Under the pieces are notes generated by a model, which was given only the letters and a program-made list of their open reading frames with translations, was not told the origin of the DNA and ran no database searches. Below, piece after piece: positions 50,425 to 58,951 of a stretch of 64,000 nt of DNA. The stretch lies in contig NZ_JBNIEU010000001.1 in NCBI RefSeq assembly GCF_049985285.1, forward strand, positions 62,001 to 126,000, given 5' to 3'. Origin of the DNA: Aestuariirhabdus sp049985285 (lineage in GTDB: Bacteria; Pseudomonadota; Gammaproteobacteria; Pseudomonadales; Aestuariirhabdaceae). The first letter of the stretch is position 1; every line of letters starts with the position of its first letter. The position numbers were made by a program, and so were the translations under genes.

Positions 50425-51136
50425 GACGGTCATTATCACCGGTGCCGGTACTCGCGTTGGATTGCACTGCGCGCTGCGCTTGCATCAGCGCGGCTACACT
50501 GTACTTGCCCACTACCACAGCGAGCGCGAGGAGCTGGGGCAACTACGCCAACTCGGCATCCCCTGCCTACAGGGAGACCTGACCTGCGCTGAGGGCATCG
50601 AGGGGCTTGCCCTCGAACTCGACGCTCGTTGCCATTCGGTGCGCGCCCTGATCCACAACGCCTCGGCATTCGAGCCCACCCCCGAGGATCCGGCCCAGGC
50701 TAGCGCCCTGTTCGAACGCTTTTACCAGATCCACATGCTCGCCCCCTACCGGCTCAACCAGGCCCTGAGCGGGGCACTGCAACGCAGCACCGCCCTGCAC
50801 AGCGATATTATCCATATCACCGATATTTTCGCCGATAACCCGAATCCTGAGTTTGACATCTACTGCGCCAGCAAGGCGGGTCTGGCCAACCTCAGCCTGT
50901 CGTTCGCCAAGCGACTGGCCCCCAAAGTCAAGGTCAACGCCATCGCGCCGGGGCCCATTCTGTTCAAGCCCTGGCATAGCCAAACGCTCAAAGAGAGCAT
51001 CGTCGAGCGCACATTACTCAAAAGTGAGGGCGGTGAAGAGGCGATCTACCTGGCACTGCAAGCCCTACTGGATAACCCGTACACGACCGGTAGCACCATC
51101 AAGGTCGATGGTGGCCGCTCCATCGCCAACCTCTGA
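50417..51136 (+). CDS. folM: Dihydromonapterin reductase/SDR FolM
   Basis: This short-chain dehydrogenase resembles FolM (pteridine/dihydromonapterin reductase, moonlighting dihydrofolate reductase). The cofactor site is VIITGAGTRVGLHCALRLHQRGYTV, with LIHNASAF and the catalytic YCASKAGLANLSL; the C-terminus ends TTGSTIKVDGGRSIANL. It has 239 residues. The start overlaps cca by 8 bases. Convergent folK/folB next to it make a pterin-folate neighbourhood. Confidence 0.9.
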   Translation: MDETVIITGAGTRVGLHCALRLHQRGYTVLAHYHSEREELGQLRQLGIPCLQGDLTCAEGIEGLALELDARCHSVRALIHNASAFEPTPEDPAQASALFERFYQIHMLAPYRLNQALSGALQRSTALHSDIIHITDIFADNPNPEFDIYCASKAGLANLSLSFAKRLAPKVKVNAIAPGPILFKPWHSQTLKESIVERTLLKSEGGEEAIYLALQALLDNPYTTGSTIKVDGGRSIANL

Positions 51137-51592
51137 GCCATCCATAAGGCGCAGCACACAGGGCTTCAACGTCAGGCGCTGCGCAGGTTTTCCCTGCAGG
51201 TGGGCCACCAGTTCGAGCAGGATCTCCTGATAGTAGCTTTCCCTTACCTGTGCCGTATCAAACCGCTGACCAGGTACCCGCTGCAGTAGCGTATCAAGGT
51301 CGGCCGGGCGGTCGATGAGTTTACGCTGGGGGTGGCGACGGTCCCGCCCCAGTCGCTCCTCCAGGGTGTTGGTCCAACTTTTGAGCCGCTCGGGGGTCCA
51401 GTCCGTCTCCAGGTAGAGCATCAGATTGACGAAATGGTTCGGGGTTTGTACTCCATCCGGCGCGGTGTGTACCGCACTGCTGAGGCTGCAGCGTCCAAAA
51501 CACTCCAGCACCGCAGCCACCACCTGCTCACAGTTATAACGGGGCGACAGGTTACTGCCTACCCCGATCAGGTAGCCTCTACATTCAGACAA
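51065..51592 (-). CDS. folK: 2-amino-4-hydroxy-6-hydroxymethyldihydropteridine diphosphokinase
   Basis: FolK pyrophosphorylates hydroxymethyldihydropterin in folate synthesis. GYLIGVGSNLSPRYNCEQVV at the start and GRDRRHPQRKLIDRPADLDTLL fit the family. Its start is a TTG at 51592 overlapping the folB 3' end by 8 bases; no ATG lies near. The canonical acidic pair is present only in modified form (RPADLDTLL), so divergence is possible. It has 175 residues and its 3' end overlaps folM by 72 bases on the opposite strand. Confidence 0.78.
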   Translation of the reverse strand: MSECRGYLIGVGSNLSPRYNCEQVVAAVLECFGRCSLSSAVHTAPDGVQTPNHFVNLMLYLETDWTPERLKSWTNTLEERLGRDRRHPQRKLIDRPADLDTLLQRVPGQRFDTAQVRESYYQEILLELVAHLQGKPAQRLTLKPCVLRLMDGSEVGDGAATIDLDGATGRVRVIQ

Positions 51593-51944
51593 AAGCGTCG
51601 CGCCCGCGCTCGCACTCGATCACCGCCATCGCCGGGGCGATCGCCTTGGGTTTGCGAATACGCACCCCTACCTTTGATGCAGGGTAGTGATCCAGCAACA
51701 GCTGAAGAACCCCCCCAGCCAAAGCCTCCAGTAGCTGGTAGCGGCTGGCCTCGCAAAAACCACGAATCTGTTCGGCGATGGCGGCGTAGTTGAGTGCATC
51801 ATCCAACGCGTCGGAGGCAAAGGCGGGGGTAAAATCGGTCTCCAACCACAGGTCCAGTACCAAGGGTTGAGTTTGCTGTTGCTCCCACTCATAGACGCCG
51901 ATCACGGCGTCTACCGCCAAGCCTTCGATCGACACCCTATCCAT
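51585..51944 (-). CDS. folB: Dihydroneopterin aldolase FolB
   Basis: FolB makes hydroxymethyldihydropterin, the substrate of FolK next door. Sequence: MDRVSIEGLAVDAVIGVYEWEQQQTQPLVLDLWLE, NYAAIAEQIRGFCEASRYQLLEALAGG, and KPKAIAPAMAVIECERG. The ATG at 51944 has GGAGGC 8 bases upstream and is preferred over the frame start at 51962; 119 residues. Its start overlaps the tsaD stop by 8 bases. Confidence 0.94.
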   Translation of the reverse strand: MDRVSIEGLAVDAVIGVYEWEQQQTQPLVLDLWLETDFTPAFASDALDDALNYAAIAEQIRGFCEASRYQLLEALAGGVLQLLLDHYPASKVGVRIRKPKAIAPAMAVIECERGRDAFV

Positions 51945-52995
51945 CGCTGCTGCCTCCAGCATTCGCCACGATCAATGGCTTGAGTTGCTCCATCGGCCAG
52001 CGGGGTTGAGGCTTTGCCCCCAGCGCTTCACGCTCCCCAGCCTGCAGGCGCTGACACCCCGCGTAAGCGATCATGGCACCGTTATCGGTACAGAACTCCG
52101 GGCGCGCATAAAAAAGCTCTCCCCCCAGTTTGTGGGCCATGGCCCCGAGCCCTTCGCGCAAGCGCTGGTTCGCACTGACACCACCGGCGATCACCAAACG
52201 TTTCAAACCGGTTTGTTGCAGCGCTCGTCGGCATTTGATCACCAGCGTCTCCACTACCGCCTCCTCGAAGGCTCGACAGATATCGGCTTTGGTCTGCTGA
52301 TCACAGACACCATCGTGGCTATGCCGGGCCACCGTATTGAGGGTAAACGTCTTGAGACCACTAAAACTGAAATCGAGCCCGGGGCGGTCGGTCATGGGCC
52401 GCGGAAAGCGAAAACGCCCCGCCGCTCCCTGCTGGGCCATCGCCGCTATACGGGGCCCACCGGGGTAATCCAGCTCCATCATTTTGGCGGCTTTATCGAA
52501 CGCCTCACCGGCCGCGTCATCCAGGGACTCGCCGAGTAGGCGATAGTCACCGATGCCATCGACCTCCACCAGTTGAGTGTGACCACCGGAAACCAGCAGC
52601 GCTACGAAGGGGAATTGTGGCGGCTTTTCTTCCAGCATCGGTGCCAACAGATGCCCTTCCATGTGATGGACCCCCAGCGCGGGTACGCCCCAGGTATAGG
52701 CCAGCGCCTGGGCGGTACAACTCCCCACCATCAGCGCACCGATCAGCCCCGGGCCTGCGGTATAAGCGATCCCATCGATGGCACTGCTATCGAGACCGGC
52801 GCTCGACAGTACGCTCTGAATCAGCGGTAATACCCGCTGCACATGATCCCTGGAAGCCAGCTCGGGAACCACCCCGCCATATTCTGCGTGCATCTGGACC
52901 TGGCTAAAGAGGGCGTCAGCCAGCAGCCCATGTTCGCTATCGTAGAGGGCTATTCCCGTCTCGTCGCAGGATGTTTCGATCCCCAATACCTTCAT
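51937..52995 (-). CDS. tsaD: tRNA N6-adenosine threonylcarbamoyltransferase TsaD
   Basis: TsaD transfers threonylcarbamoyl to A37 of ANN-decoding tRNAs with TsaB and TsaE. Motifs: LGIETSCDETGIALYD, GVHHMEGHLLAPML (metal histidines), LVSGGHTQLVEVDGIGDY and VIAGGVSANQRLRE, FCTDNGAMIAYAG. The ATG at 52995 is preferred (352 residues). It is divergent from rpsU, as in most gammaproteobacteria; plsY is expected between it and folB but is absent. Confidence 0.97.
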   Translation of the reverse strand: MKVLGIETSCDETGIALYDSEHGLLADALFSQVQMHAEYGGVVPELASRDHVQRVLPLIQSVLSSAGLDSSAIDGIAYTAGPGLIGALMVGSCTAQALAYTWGVPALGVHHMEGHLLAPMLEEKPPQFPFVALLVSGGHTQLVEVDGIGDYRLLGESLDDAAGEAFDKAAKMMELDYPGGPRIAAMAQQGAAGRFRFPRPMTDRPGLDFSFSGLKTFTLNTVARHSHDGVCDQQTKADICRAFEEAVVETLVIKCRRALQQTGLKRLVIAGGVSANQRLREGLGAMAHKLGGELFYARPEFCTDNGAMIAYAGCQRLQAGEREALGAKPQPRWPMEQLKPLIVANAGGSSDG

Positions 52996-53109
52996 TAAAC
53001 TCTCTCTCTGTTGCCAGCCTGGAGGCACTGCCGCGAATCATACTGCCATGGACGCTCGATTGCATCCGCCTGCCCTCACTTGCTTGCAGCTCTTTTTTAC
53101 TCGGGTGCT

Positions 53110-53138
53110 TTGCATTTAATGACTAAAGGCAGTAAGAT
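53110..53138 (+). promoter_or_regulatory. Candidate sigma-70 promoter of rpsU-yqeY-dnaG
   Basis: TTGCAT (53110-53115) and TAAGAT (53133-53138) with a 17-bp spacer, 84 bp before rpsU. Confidence 0.6.
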
Positions 53139-53222
53139 TCGCTGCCCTGATATGGGGATTGGTGGAATTACCACCAGTTTCTTGAGTTTACTAAACCACA
53201 TTTAATGGAAGGTGATTACCTA

Positions 53223-53438
53223 ATGCCTGCGGTAAAAGTTAAAGAAAACGAGCCTTTTGACATTGCCCTGCGTCGATTCAAGCGTTCTTGCGAGAAAGCC
53301 GGGCTTCTGGCTGAAGTTCGTAGCCGTGAGCACTACGAGAAGCCCACTACCGTGCGTAAGCGCGCCGCAGCTGCGGCTGTAAAGCGTCACGCCAAGAAAG
53401 TTTCTCGCGAATCAAAGCGCCACGTACGCCTGTACTAG
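53223..53438 (+). CDS. rpsU: 30S ribosomal protein S21
   Basis: The basic 71-residue protein PAVKVKENEPFDIALRRFKRSCEKAG ... SKRHVRLY is bS21, needed for translation initiation. The frame opens 6 codons earlier at 53205, but the ATG at 53223 follows a GGAAGG ribosome site and matches the family. It is the first gene of the macromolecular synthesis operon rpsU-(yqeY)-dnaG-rpoD. Confidence 0.97.
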   Translation: MPAVKVKENEPFDIALRRFKRSCEKAGLLAEVRSREHYEKPTTVRKRAAAAAVKRHAKKVSRESKRHVRLY

Positions 53439-53460
53439 TCGTAACTAGAGTCTCAAACCC

Positions 53461-53910
53461 GTGAGCGATAGCACCAAACAACGCCTTACCGAGGCGATGA
53501 AAAGCGCCATGCGTGCCAAAGATAAGGCGCGTCTGGGCGTAGTGCGTATGGCACTTGCCGACTTCAAGCGCATCGAAGTAGATGAGCGCATTGAAGTCGA
53601 CGAGACCCGCTCACTGGCTATTCTCGACAAAATGGTCAAGCAGCGTCGTGACGCTTGCACCCAGTACCAGGATGCCGGGCGAGACGACCTTGCAGAACAG
53701 GAAGCTTACGAAGTCACTGTTCTGCAAGAGTTCCTTCCTGCCCCACTAAGCACCGAAGAGCTCCAATCCCTGATCAATAATGCCATTAGCACCAGCGGTG
53801 CCGCGTCAATGCAGGATATGGGCAAAGTGATGGGCGCACTCAAAGCAAAAGTGCAGGGCCGCGCCGACATGGGCGATGTCAGCAAGATGATCAAAGCCTC
53901 CCTCGCCTAA
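53461..53910 (+). CDS. yqeY: GatB/YqeY domain protein
   Basis: The 149-residue protein has the YqeY/GatB-tail fold (LTEAMKSAMRAKDKARLGVVRMALADFKRIE; AEQEAYEVTVLQEFLPAPLSTEELQ; DMGKVMGALKAKVQGRADMGDVSKMIK). Its role is not settled; it resembles the tRNA-binding tail of GatB. Start is GTG at 53461, 22 bases after rpsU. It is often found between rpsU and dnaG. Confidence 0.93.
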   Translation: MSDSTKQRLTEAMKSAMRAKDKARLGVVRMALADFKRIEVDERIEVDETRSLAILDKMVKQRRDACTQYQDAGRDDLAEQEAYEVTVLQEFLPAPLSTEELQSLINNAISTSGAASMQDMGKVMGALKAKVQGRADMGDVSKMIKASLA

Positions 53911-53990
53911 GCTCACGCTTTCCAGCTCCACACTACTCCACAATACCGTGATACACTTCCCCCCTGTTTTATGCGGGTAGTGCACCATCC

Positions 53991-55847
53991 ATGGCCGGTC
54001 TGATTCCTCAATCCTTTATCGACGATCTGCTCGCGCGGACCGATATTGTCGACGTTGTCGGTTCACGGCTAAAACTGCGTAAGTCTGGCAAAAACCACTC
54101 CGCACTCTGCCCTTTTCACCAGGAAAAATCCCCCTCGTTCAGCGTCAATGCCGACAAGCAGTTCTTCTACTGCTTTGGCTGCGGTGCGGCCGGCAATGCG
54201 ATCGGTTTTATCATGGAGTTCGATCGCCTGGATTTCCCCCAGGCCGTGGAAGATCTCGCCAACAAGCTGGGGATCGAGGTCCCCCATGAGACCAATAACC
54301 AGCAGAACCAGGAACAGAAACAGCGATTCGCCAGCATCTTTGAGCTACTGGAAAATGCCAGCGAACATTTCCAACGGCAACTGCGCGAACACGAGCAACG
54401 CCAACGGGCAGTGGATTACCTTAAACAGCGCAAGCTCTCCGGCGCCATCGCACGCCAGTTTGGAATCGGCTACGCCCCCCCGGGCTGGGATAACCTGCTA
54501 AAAGCCCTGCAAAGTGCCGAACAGGGCGAAGCCGAGCTACTCGAGGTAGGCCTGCTGGTCGAGAACGAGGACAAAGGCACCCGCTACGACCGCTTCCGCG
54601 ATCGTATCATTTTCCCTATTCGTGACACCCGAGGTCGCACCATCGCCTTCGGGGGGCGGGTTTTAGGGGACGATAAACCCAAATATCTCAACTCACCCGA
54701 GACCCCTGTTTTCCACAAAGGGCAGGAACTCTACGGCCTCTATGAGGCGCGTCAGGCCAACCGTCAACTACAACAACTGATGGTGGTTGAGGGCTATATG
54801 GATGTGGTGGCCCTGGCCCAGCACGGCATCAACAACGCCGTAGCCACCCTGGGAACCGCGACTACCCCTGACCATATCCAACGTCTGTTCAAAGTGGTGC
54901 CCGAGATCATATTCTGCTTCGACGGCGACGCCGCAGGGCGAAAGGCGGCATGGCGGGCACTGGAGTCCGCCTTGGCGCTAATGAGTGATGGCCGCCAATG
55001 CCGCTTTCTGTTCCTGCCCGAAGGCGACGACCCGGACACCCTGGTGCAACGGGAGGGTGCCGAGGGCATGCGGGGCCGCATTCAGGCAGACGCACTGCCA
55101 CTGGACCGTTTTCTTTTCGACCACCTGGGGGGCGACCTCGACCTGGACAGCCCGGCGGGCAGCGCCCAACTCACCAAATTGGCCATACCACTGCTACAAC
55201 AGCTTCCAGCTGGCACTTTCCGCAGCCTGATGCAGCGCCGACTCGCCAACCTGACCGGCCTCGAAGCCCAGGAGTTGCGCGAACGTATCGATGAAATCCC
55301 GCCTGCCGCCACACCCGATCAACGCACCACCGACAACCGACAACCGTTGGCGGGAGGGCAACCCAGCTACACGCGCGCGCCCTTCAATAACCAGCCCCGG
55401 CAACGCCACGAAGTCACCCTGGGAATCCTCAAGCCGACCCAGCAGGCGCTGTTTTTGCTGCTTCGCTACCCACACATTGTGCACAAAACCCCGGACATCC
55501 CCTTTATTAGCAGCAGTCAGGAACCCGGCACCCAAACCCTGCTGCGAGTGATCAACGAGCTAAAAAAGAACACCGTTCCGGCACTTGGCGCCCTGCTGGG
55601 AACATTTTACGGAACCGATACCCTCGAGGAGGCCCTGGCACCTGCGCGGCGCAATCCTGAGCTACCCACCGATGACCCCGCGACACTCTACAGGGAGATC
55701 CTCAGCCGCATCGAGCAACAGGGGCAACAAACCCAAAACCACCACCGCATGAGCAAGCTGGTTAGCGACAACCAGGGCGCGCTTACCAGCGACGAAAAAC
55801 AGATCCTGAAAGAGTTGATCAAGGCCAAACGAGAGAGCCTGAACTAG
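53991..55847 (+). CDS. dnaG: DNA primase
   Basis: DnaG makes RNA primers at replication forks. The zinc-binding domain has C40, H43, C61 and C64 (CPFHQEKSPSF ... FFYCFGCG). The TOPRIM catalytic core shows VVEGYMDVVALAQHGINNAVATLG and FCFDGDAAGRKAAWRALESAL. The C-terminal helicase-binding domain ends near residue 618. It is the third gene of the operon; an ATG-rich upstream gap of 80 bases lies after yqeY. Confidence 0.97.
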   Translation: MAGLIPQSFIDDLLARTDIVDVVGSRLKLRKSGKNHSALCPFHQEKSPSFSVNADKQFFYCFGCGAAGNAIGFIMEFDRLDFPQAVEDLANKLGIEVPHETNNQQNQEQKQRFASIFELLENASEHFQRQLREHEQRQRAVDYLKQRKLSGAIARQFGIGYAPPGWDNLLKALQSAEQGEAELLEVGLLVENEDKGTRYDRFRDRIIFPIRDTRGRTIAFGGRVLGDDKPKYLNSPETPVFHKGQELYGLYEARQANRQLQQLMVVEGYMDVVALAQHGINNAVATLGTATTPDHIQRLFKVVPEIIFCFDGDAAGRKAAWRALESALALMSDGRQCRFLFLPEGDDPDTLVQREGAEGMRGRIQADALPLDRFLFDHLGGDLDLDSPAGSAQLTKLAIPLLQQLPAGTFRSLMQRRLANLTGLEAQELRERIDEIPPAATPDQRTTDNRQPLAGGQPSYTRAPFNNQPRQRHEVTLGILKPTQQALFLLLRYPHIVHKTPDIPFISSSQEPGTQTLLRVINELKKNTVPALGALLGTFYGTDTLEEALAPARRNPELPTDDPATLYREILSRIEQQGQQTQNHHRMSKLVSDNQGALTSDEKQILKELIKAKRESLN

Positions 55848-55973
55848 CCTGCCTCCCGGCCAGCGATAAAAACTTCAGCCCAGCGGTTGCAAAGCAACCA
55901 ATGCCCCCCCATATAGTGAGACAACTCCCAAGTTTGCCCGGCGAGGTACTGGTACAAATTGCCAGTTCTACGC

Positions 55974-55979
55974 TATAAT
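55974..55979 (+). promoter_or_regulatory. Candidate -10 box upstream of rpoD
   Basis: TATAAT at 55974-55979, 55 bp before the rpoD ATG, in an AT-rich stretch. No good -35 is seen at 17-bp spacing. A small hairpin GGTTGC/GCAACC (55885-55899) lies earlier in the gap. Confidence 0.5.
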
Positions 55980-56034
55980 TGCTCGCTTACCGTTTTATCA
56001 GGTAACCCCGCTTTCCGTTGTTAATAGGGTCGAT

Positions 56035-57840
56035 ATGTCCGCAAGCGCACAACAGCAGTCTCGTTTGAAAGATCTCATTTCACGCGGCCGAGAACAAGGC
56101 TATCTCACTTACGCAGAAGTTAACGATCATCTTCCCGAAGATATCTCCGATCCCGATCAAGTGGAAGATATTATCCGCATGATCAACGACATGGGGATCA
56201 AGGTGTACGAGGCTGCACCCGATGCAGACGACCTCCTGCTGACCGGATCGGAAACCGACGAAGTCGCCGCCGAAGAAGCTGCTGCCGCACTGGCTGCGGT
56301 CGAGCAGGAAAGCGGACGCACCACCGACCCGGTACGCATGTATATGCGCGAGATGGGCACCGTCGAGCTGCTAACACGGGAAGGCGAAATTGTTATCGCC
56401 AAGCGTATCGAAGAGGGTACCCGCGAAGTGATGGCTGCGCTGGCCTACTTCCCCGGCTCCGTGCAATCCATTATCAACGACTACGACCGTATTATCGAGG
56501 ATGAGGGCCGTATCGCGGAGCTGATCAGCGGCTATCTCGATGCCGATGACGTCATTCCTCCTCCCGCAAAAATCCCCTCTGCTGACGATGCCGACAGCGA
56601 TGACGACGATGATGAAGAGGTCAATAACGGTCCCGACCCCGAAGAGACCCGCGAGCGTTTCGATGAGCTGCGCAAGCTGTTGAAGAAAGCCAACACCGCG
56701 ACCGAAAAACACGGTCGCGACAGCAAGCAGGGAGAAAAAGCCCTGCAACTGCTGGCCGAGCGCTTTATGCCCATCAAGCTCACCCCTCGCTACTTTGACC
56801 ACCTGGTGTTCAAGGTACGCAGTTCGCTGGATATCATTCGTCGCAACGAGCGCGACATCATGCAGCTTTGCGTACGCTCTGCTCGCTTGCCACGCAAGAA
56901 TTTTCTGGCCGAATTCCCAGGCAACGAAACCAACCTTGAGTGGCTCGACGGCGTAACAAACAAATTCAGCGCCCACGCCGAGGGCCTGGAGCAAAATCGC
57001 CAGGACATCCTCCGTAGCCAACGCCGCCTTTGCGCCATCGAGGAGCAGATCTCCCTCAGCATTGCCGAAATCAAAGAGATTAACCGCCGCATGTCCATTG
57101 GCGAGGCTCGTGCCCGCCGCGCCAAGAAAGAGATGGTCGAGGCCAACCTGCGCCTGGTTATCTCCATCGCCAAGAAGTACACCAATCGCGGACTGCAGTT
57201 CCTTGACCTGATTCAGGAAGGAAACATAGGCCTGATGAAGGCCGTTGATAAGTTCGAGTACCGCCGCGGCTACAAGTTTTCGACCTACGCTACCTGGTGG
57301 ATTCGACAGGCGATTACCCGCTCTATCGCCGATCAGGCGCGTACCATTCGTATCCCGGTTCACATGATCGAAACCATCAACAAACTGAACCGCATCTCTC
57401 GCCAAATGCTGCAGGAGATGGGCCGCGAGCCTACCCCGGAAGAGCTGGGTGAGCGCATGGAGATGCCCGAAGACAAGATCCGTAAAGTACTAAAAATCGC
57501 CAAGGAGCCGATCTCGATGGAAACACCGATCGGGGACGATGAAGACTCACATCTGGGCGATTTCATTGAGGATGTCACCATCCATTCGCCTGTTGATTCA
57601 GCGACAGGCGAAGGCCTGCGCGAAGCGACCAAGGATGTACTGGCAGGACTTACCGCACGAGAAGCCAAAGTGTTGCGCATGCGATTCGGTATCAATATGA
57701 ACACCGACCATACCCTGGAAGAGGTCGGCAAACAGTTCGATGTTACCCGCGAGCGTATTCGACAGATCGAGGCCAAGGCCCTGCGCAAGCTTCGCCATCC
57801 AACTCGCTCCGATCACCTGCGCAGCTTCCTCGACGAGTAA
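56035..57840 (+). CDS. rpoD: RNA polymerase sigma factor RpoD (sigma-70)
   Basis: The housekeeping sigma factor. Region 1.1 is at the start (LKDLISRGREQGYLTYAEVNDHLPED), then an acidic linker, region 2 (RLVISIAKKYTNRGLQFLDLIQEGNIGLMKAVDKFEYRRGYKFSTYATWWIRQAITRSIADQ), region 3 and the C-terminal region 4 (TLEEVGKQFDVTRERIRQIEAKALRKLRHP). It has 601 residues. Third main gene of the rpsU-dnaG-rpoD operon. Confidence 0.98.
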   Translation: MSASAQQQSRLKDLISRGREQGYLTYAEVNDHLPEDISDPDQVEDIIRMINDMGIKVYEAAPDADDLLLTGSETDEVAAEEAAAALAAVEQESGRTTDPVRMYMREMGTVELLTREGEIVIAKRIEEGTREVMAALAYFPGSVQSIINDYDRIIEDEGRIAELISGYLDADDVIPPPAKIPSADDADSDDDDDEEVNNGPDPEETRERFDELRKLLKKANTATEKHGRDSKQGEKALQLLAERFMPIKLTPRYFDHLVFKVRSSLDIIRRNERDIMQLCVRSARLPRKNFLAEFPGNETNLEWLDGVTNKFSAHAEGLEQNRQDILRSQRRLCAIEEQISLSIAEIKEINRRMSIGEARARRAKKEMVEANLRLVISIAKKYTNRGLQFLDLIQEGNIGLMKAVDKFEYRRGYKFSTYATWWIRQAITRSIADQARTIRIPVHMIETINKLNRISRQMLQEMGREPTPEELGERMEMPEDKIRKVLKIAKEPISMETPIGDDEDSHLGDFIEDVTIHSPVDSATGEGLREATKDVLAGLTAREAKVLRMRFGINMNTDHTLEEVGKQFDVTRERIRQIEAKALRKLRHPTRSDHLRSFLDE

Positions 57841-57864
57841 TAAGTACGAGGGTAGAAAGTACAC

Positions 57865-57908
57865 CGCAGAATAAAAAAGGCGCCCTCGGGTGCCTTTTTT
57901 ATTCTGCG
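57865..57908. terminator. Bidirectional terminator between rpoD and miaA
   Basis: A perfect 17-bp stem CGCAGAATAAAAAAGGC (57865-57881) / GCCTTTTTTATTCTGCG (57892-57908) closed by a 10-base apical region that can add three more pairs. A/T runs serve both strands. The right arm covers the last 10 bases of miaA, including its stop codon. Confidence 0.85.
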
Positions 57909-58816
57909 TCCCGGGCTGCCAATAACTCCCGCGCCTCGGATACCGGCTCACCTTCGCCATCAACCCAGTGAATCACCTGACCCTGGCGCTCCATGCGCCG
58001 AAACCAGGTATCCTGACGCTTGGCATACTGGTGAATCGCCGCATTCAGCTTTTGAAACAGATCATTTCGACTCTTGATTTCACCCTGTAAAAAGTCGGCA
58101 ATATAACGGTACTCCAAGCCATAGTACTGCAAGCGAAACCAGGGGATACCGCTGGCATGAAGGCGCTCCACCTCCTCGATCATCCCCTCATCAAAACGCG
58201 CCCGCAGACGCTCGGTAATTCGCCGACGCAATACCGGGCGCGGCCATCGAATCCCCAACAAAAACGGAGTCACCGGGGGTAACACCGGCAGATCTTGCGC
58301 CAAGCGCACTTCGCCCTCCGCCACCTCGATCGCGCGCAGCAAGCGCTTTCTGTCCAGGGTATCGGTGGTGTTGTGCAGCGGTTTCAAGCGCTTGAGACGC
58401 CGTTCGAGCTGCGTCATCTCCAACCCCGCCAACTCCGCACGCAGCACTGGGTTTTCAGGTACATGGATCAATCGATACCCTTTAATGATCGCCTCAAGAT
58501 AGAGGCCGCTGCCGCCCACCATCACCGGTAAACAGTGTTTGGATTGTAACTGTTCGAAGACCGCAAAAAAGTCCTGCTGGAAGCGATAGACGTTGTATTC
58601 CTCGCCCGCATCAACGATATCAATCAGGTGATAGGGGACCTCCCCATATTCGGCCAGGTCCTTACCGCTACCAATATCCATACCCCGGTAAACCTGCCGC
58701 GAATCCGCAGAGATCACCTCACCACCCAGGTCACGGGCCAGCTCGATACCCAGCCGGGTTTTCCCCGATGCCGTAGGCCCCAGCACCACCAATAGATTAT
58801 GTTTTCCCGTCGACAT
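57899..58816 (-). CDS. miaA: tRNA dimethylallyltransferase MiaA
   Basis: MiaA adds a dimethylallyl group to A37 of UNN-decoding tRNAs. Walker-A NLLVVLGPTASGKTRLGIELAR, then GGEVISADSRQVYRGMDIGSGK, and MVGGSGLYLEAIIKGY are typical. The frame starts at a GTG at 58819, but the ATG at 58816 has a better-spaced GGAG; 305 residues. Convergent with rpoD, with a shared terminator. Confidence 0.97.
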   Translation of the reverse strand: MSTGKHNLLVVLGPTASGKTRLGIELARDLGGEVISADSRQVYRGMDIGSGKDLAEYGEVPYHLIDIVDAGEEYNVYRFQQDFFAVFEQLQSKHCLPVMVGGSGLYLEAIIKGYRLIHVPENPVLRAELAGLEMTQLERRLKRLKPLHNTTDTLDRKRLLRAIEVAEGEVRLAQDLPVLPPVTPFLLGIRWPRPVLRRRITERLRARFDEGMIEEVERLHASGIPWFRLQYYGLEYRYIADFLQGEIKSRNDLFQKLNAAIHQYAKRQDTWFRRMERQGQVIHWVDGEGEPVSEARELLAARDAE

Positions 58817-58951
58817 CACGACTCCTGTTTACCACCCCGGCATTATCGCACAGGCCAGCCTCCACCAAACACTCCGCACCTTGCTCCCGCCGAATAATCC
58901 TCCTATGCTGCGAGCTCACACTTCATCACCACAGATCAAAGCGGATATCTT

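Noticed and set aside
56371..57405. 344-residue minus-strand ORF
   Set aside because: Shadow of rpoD.
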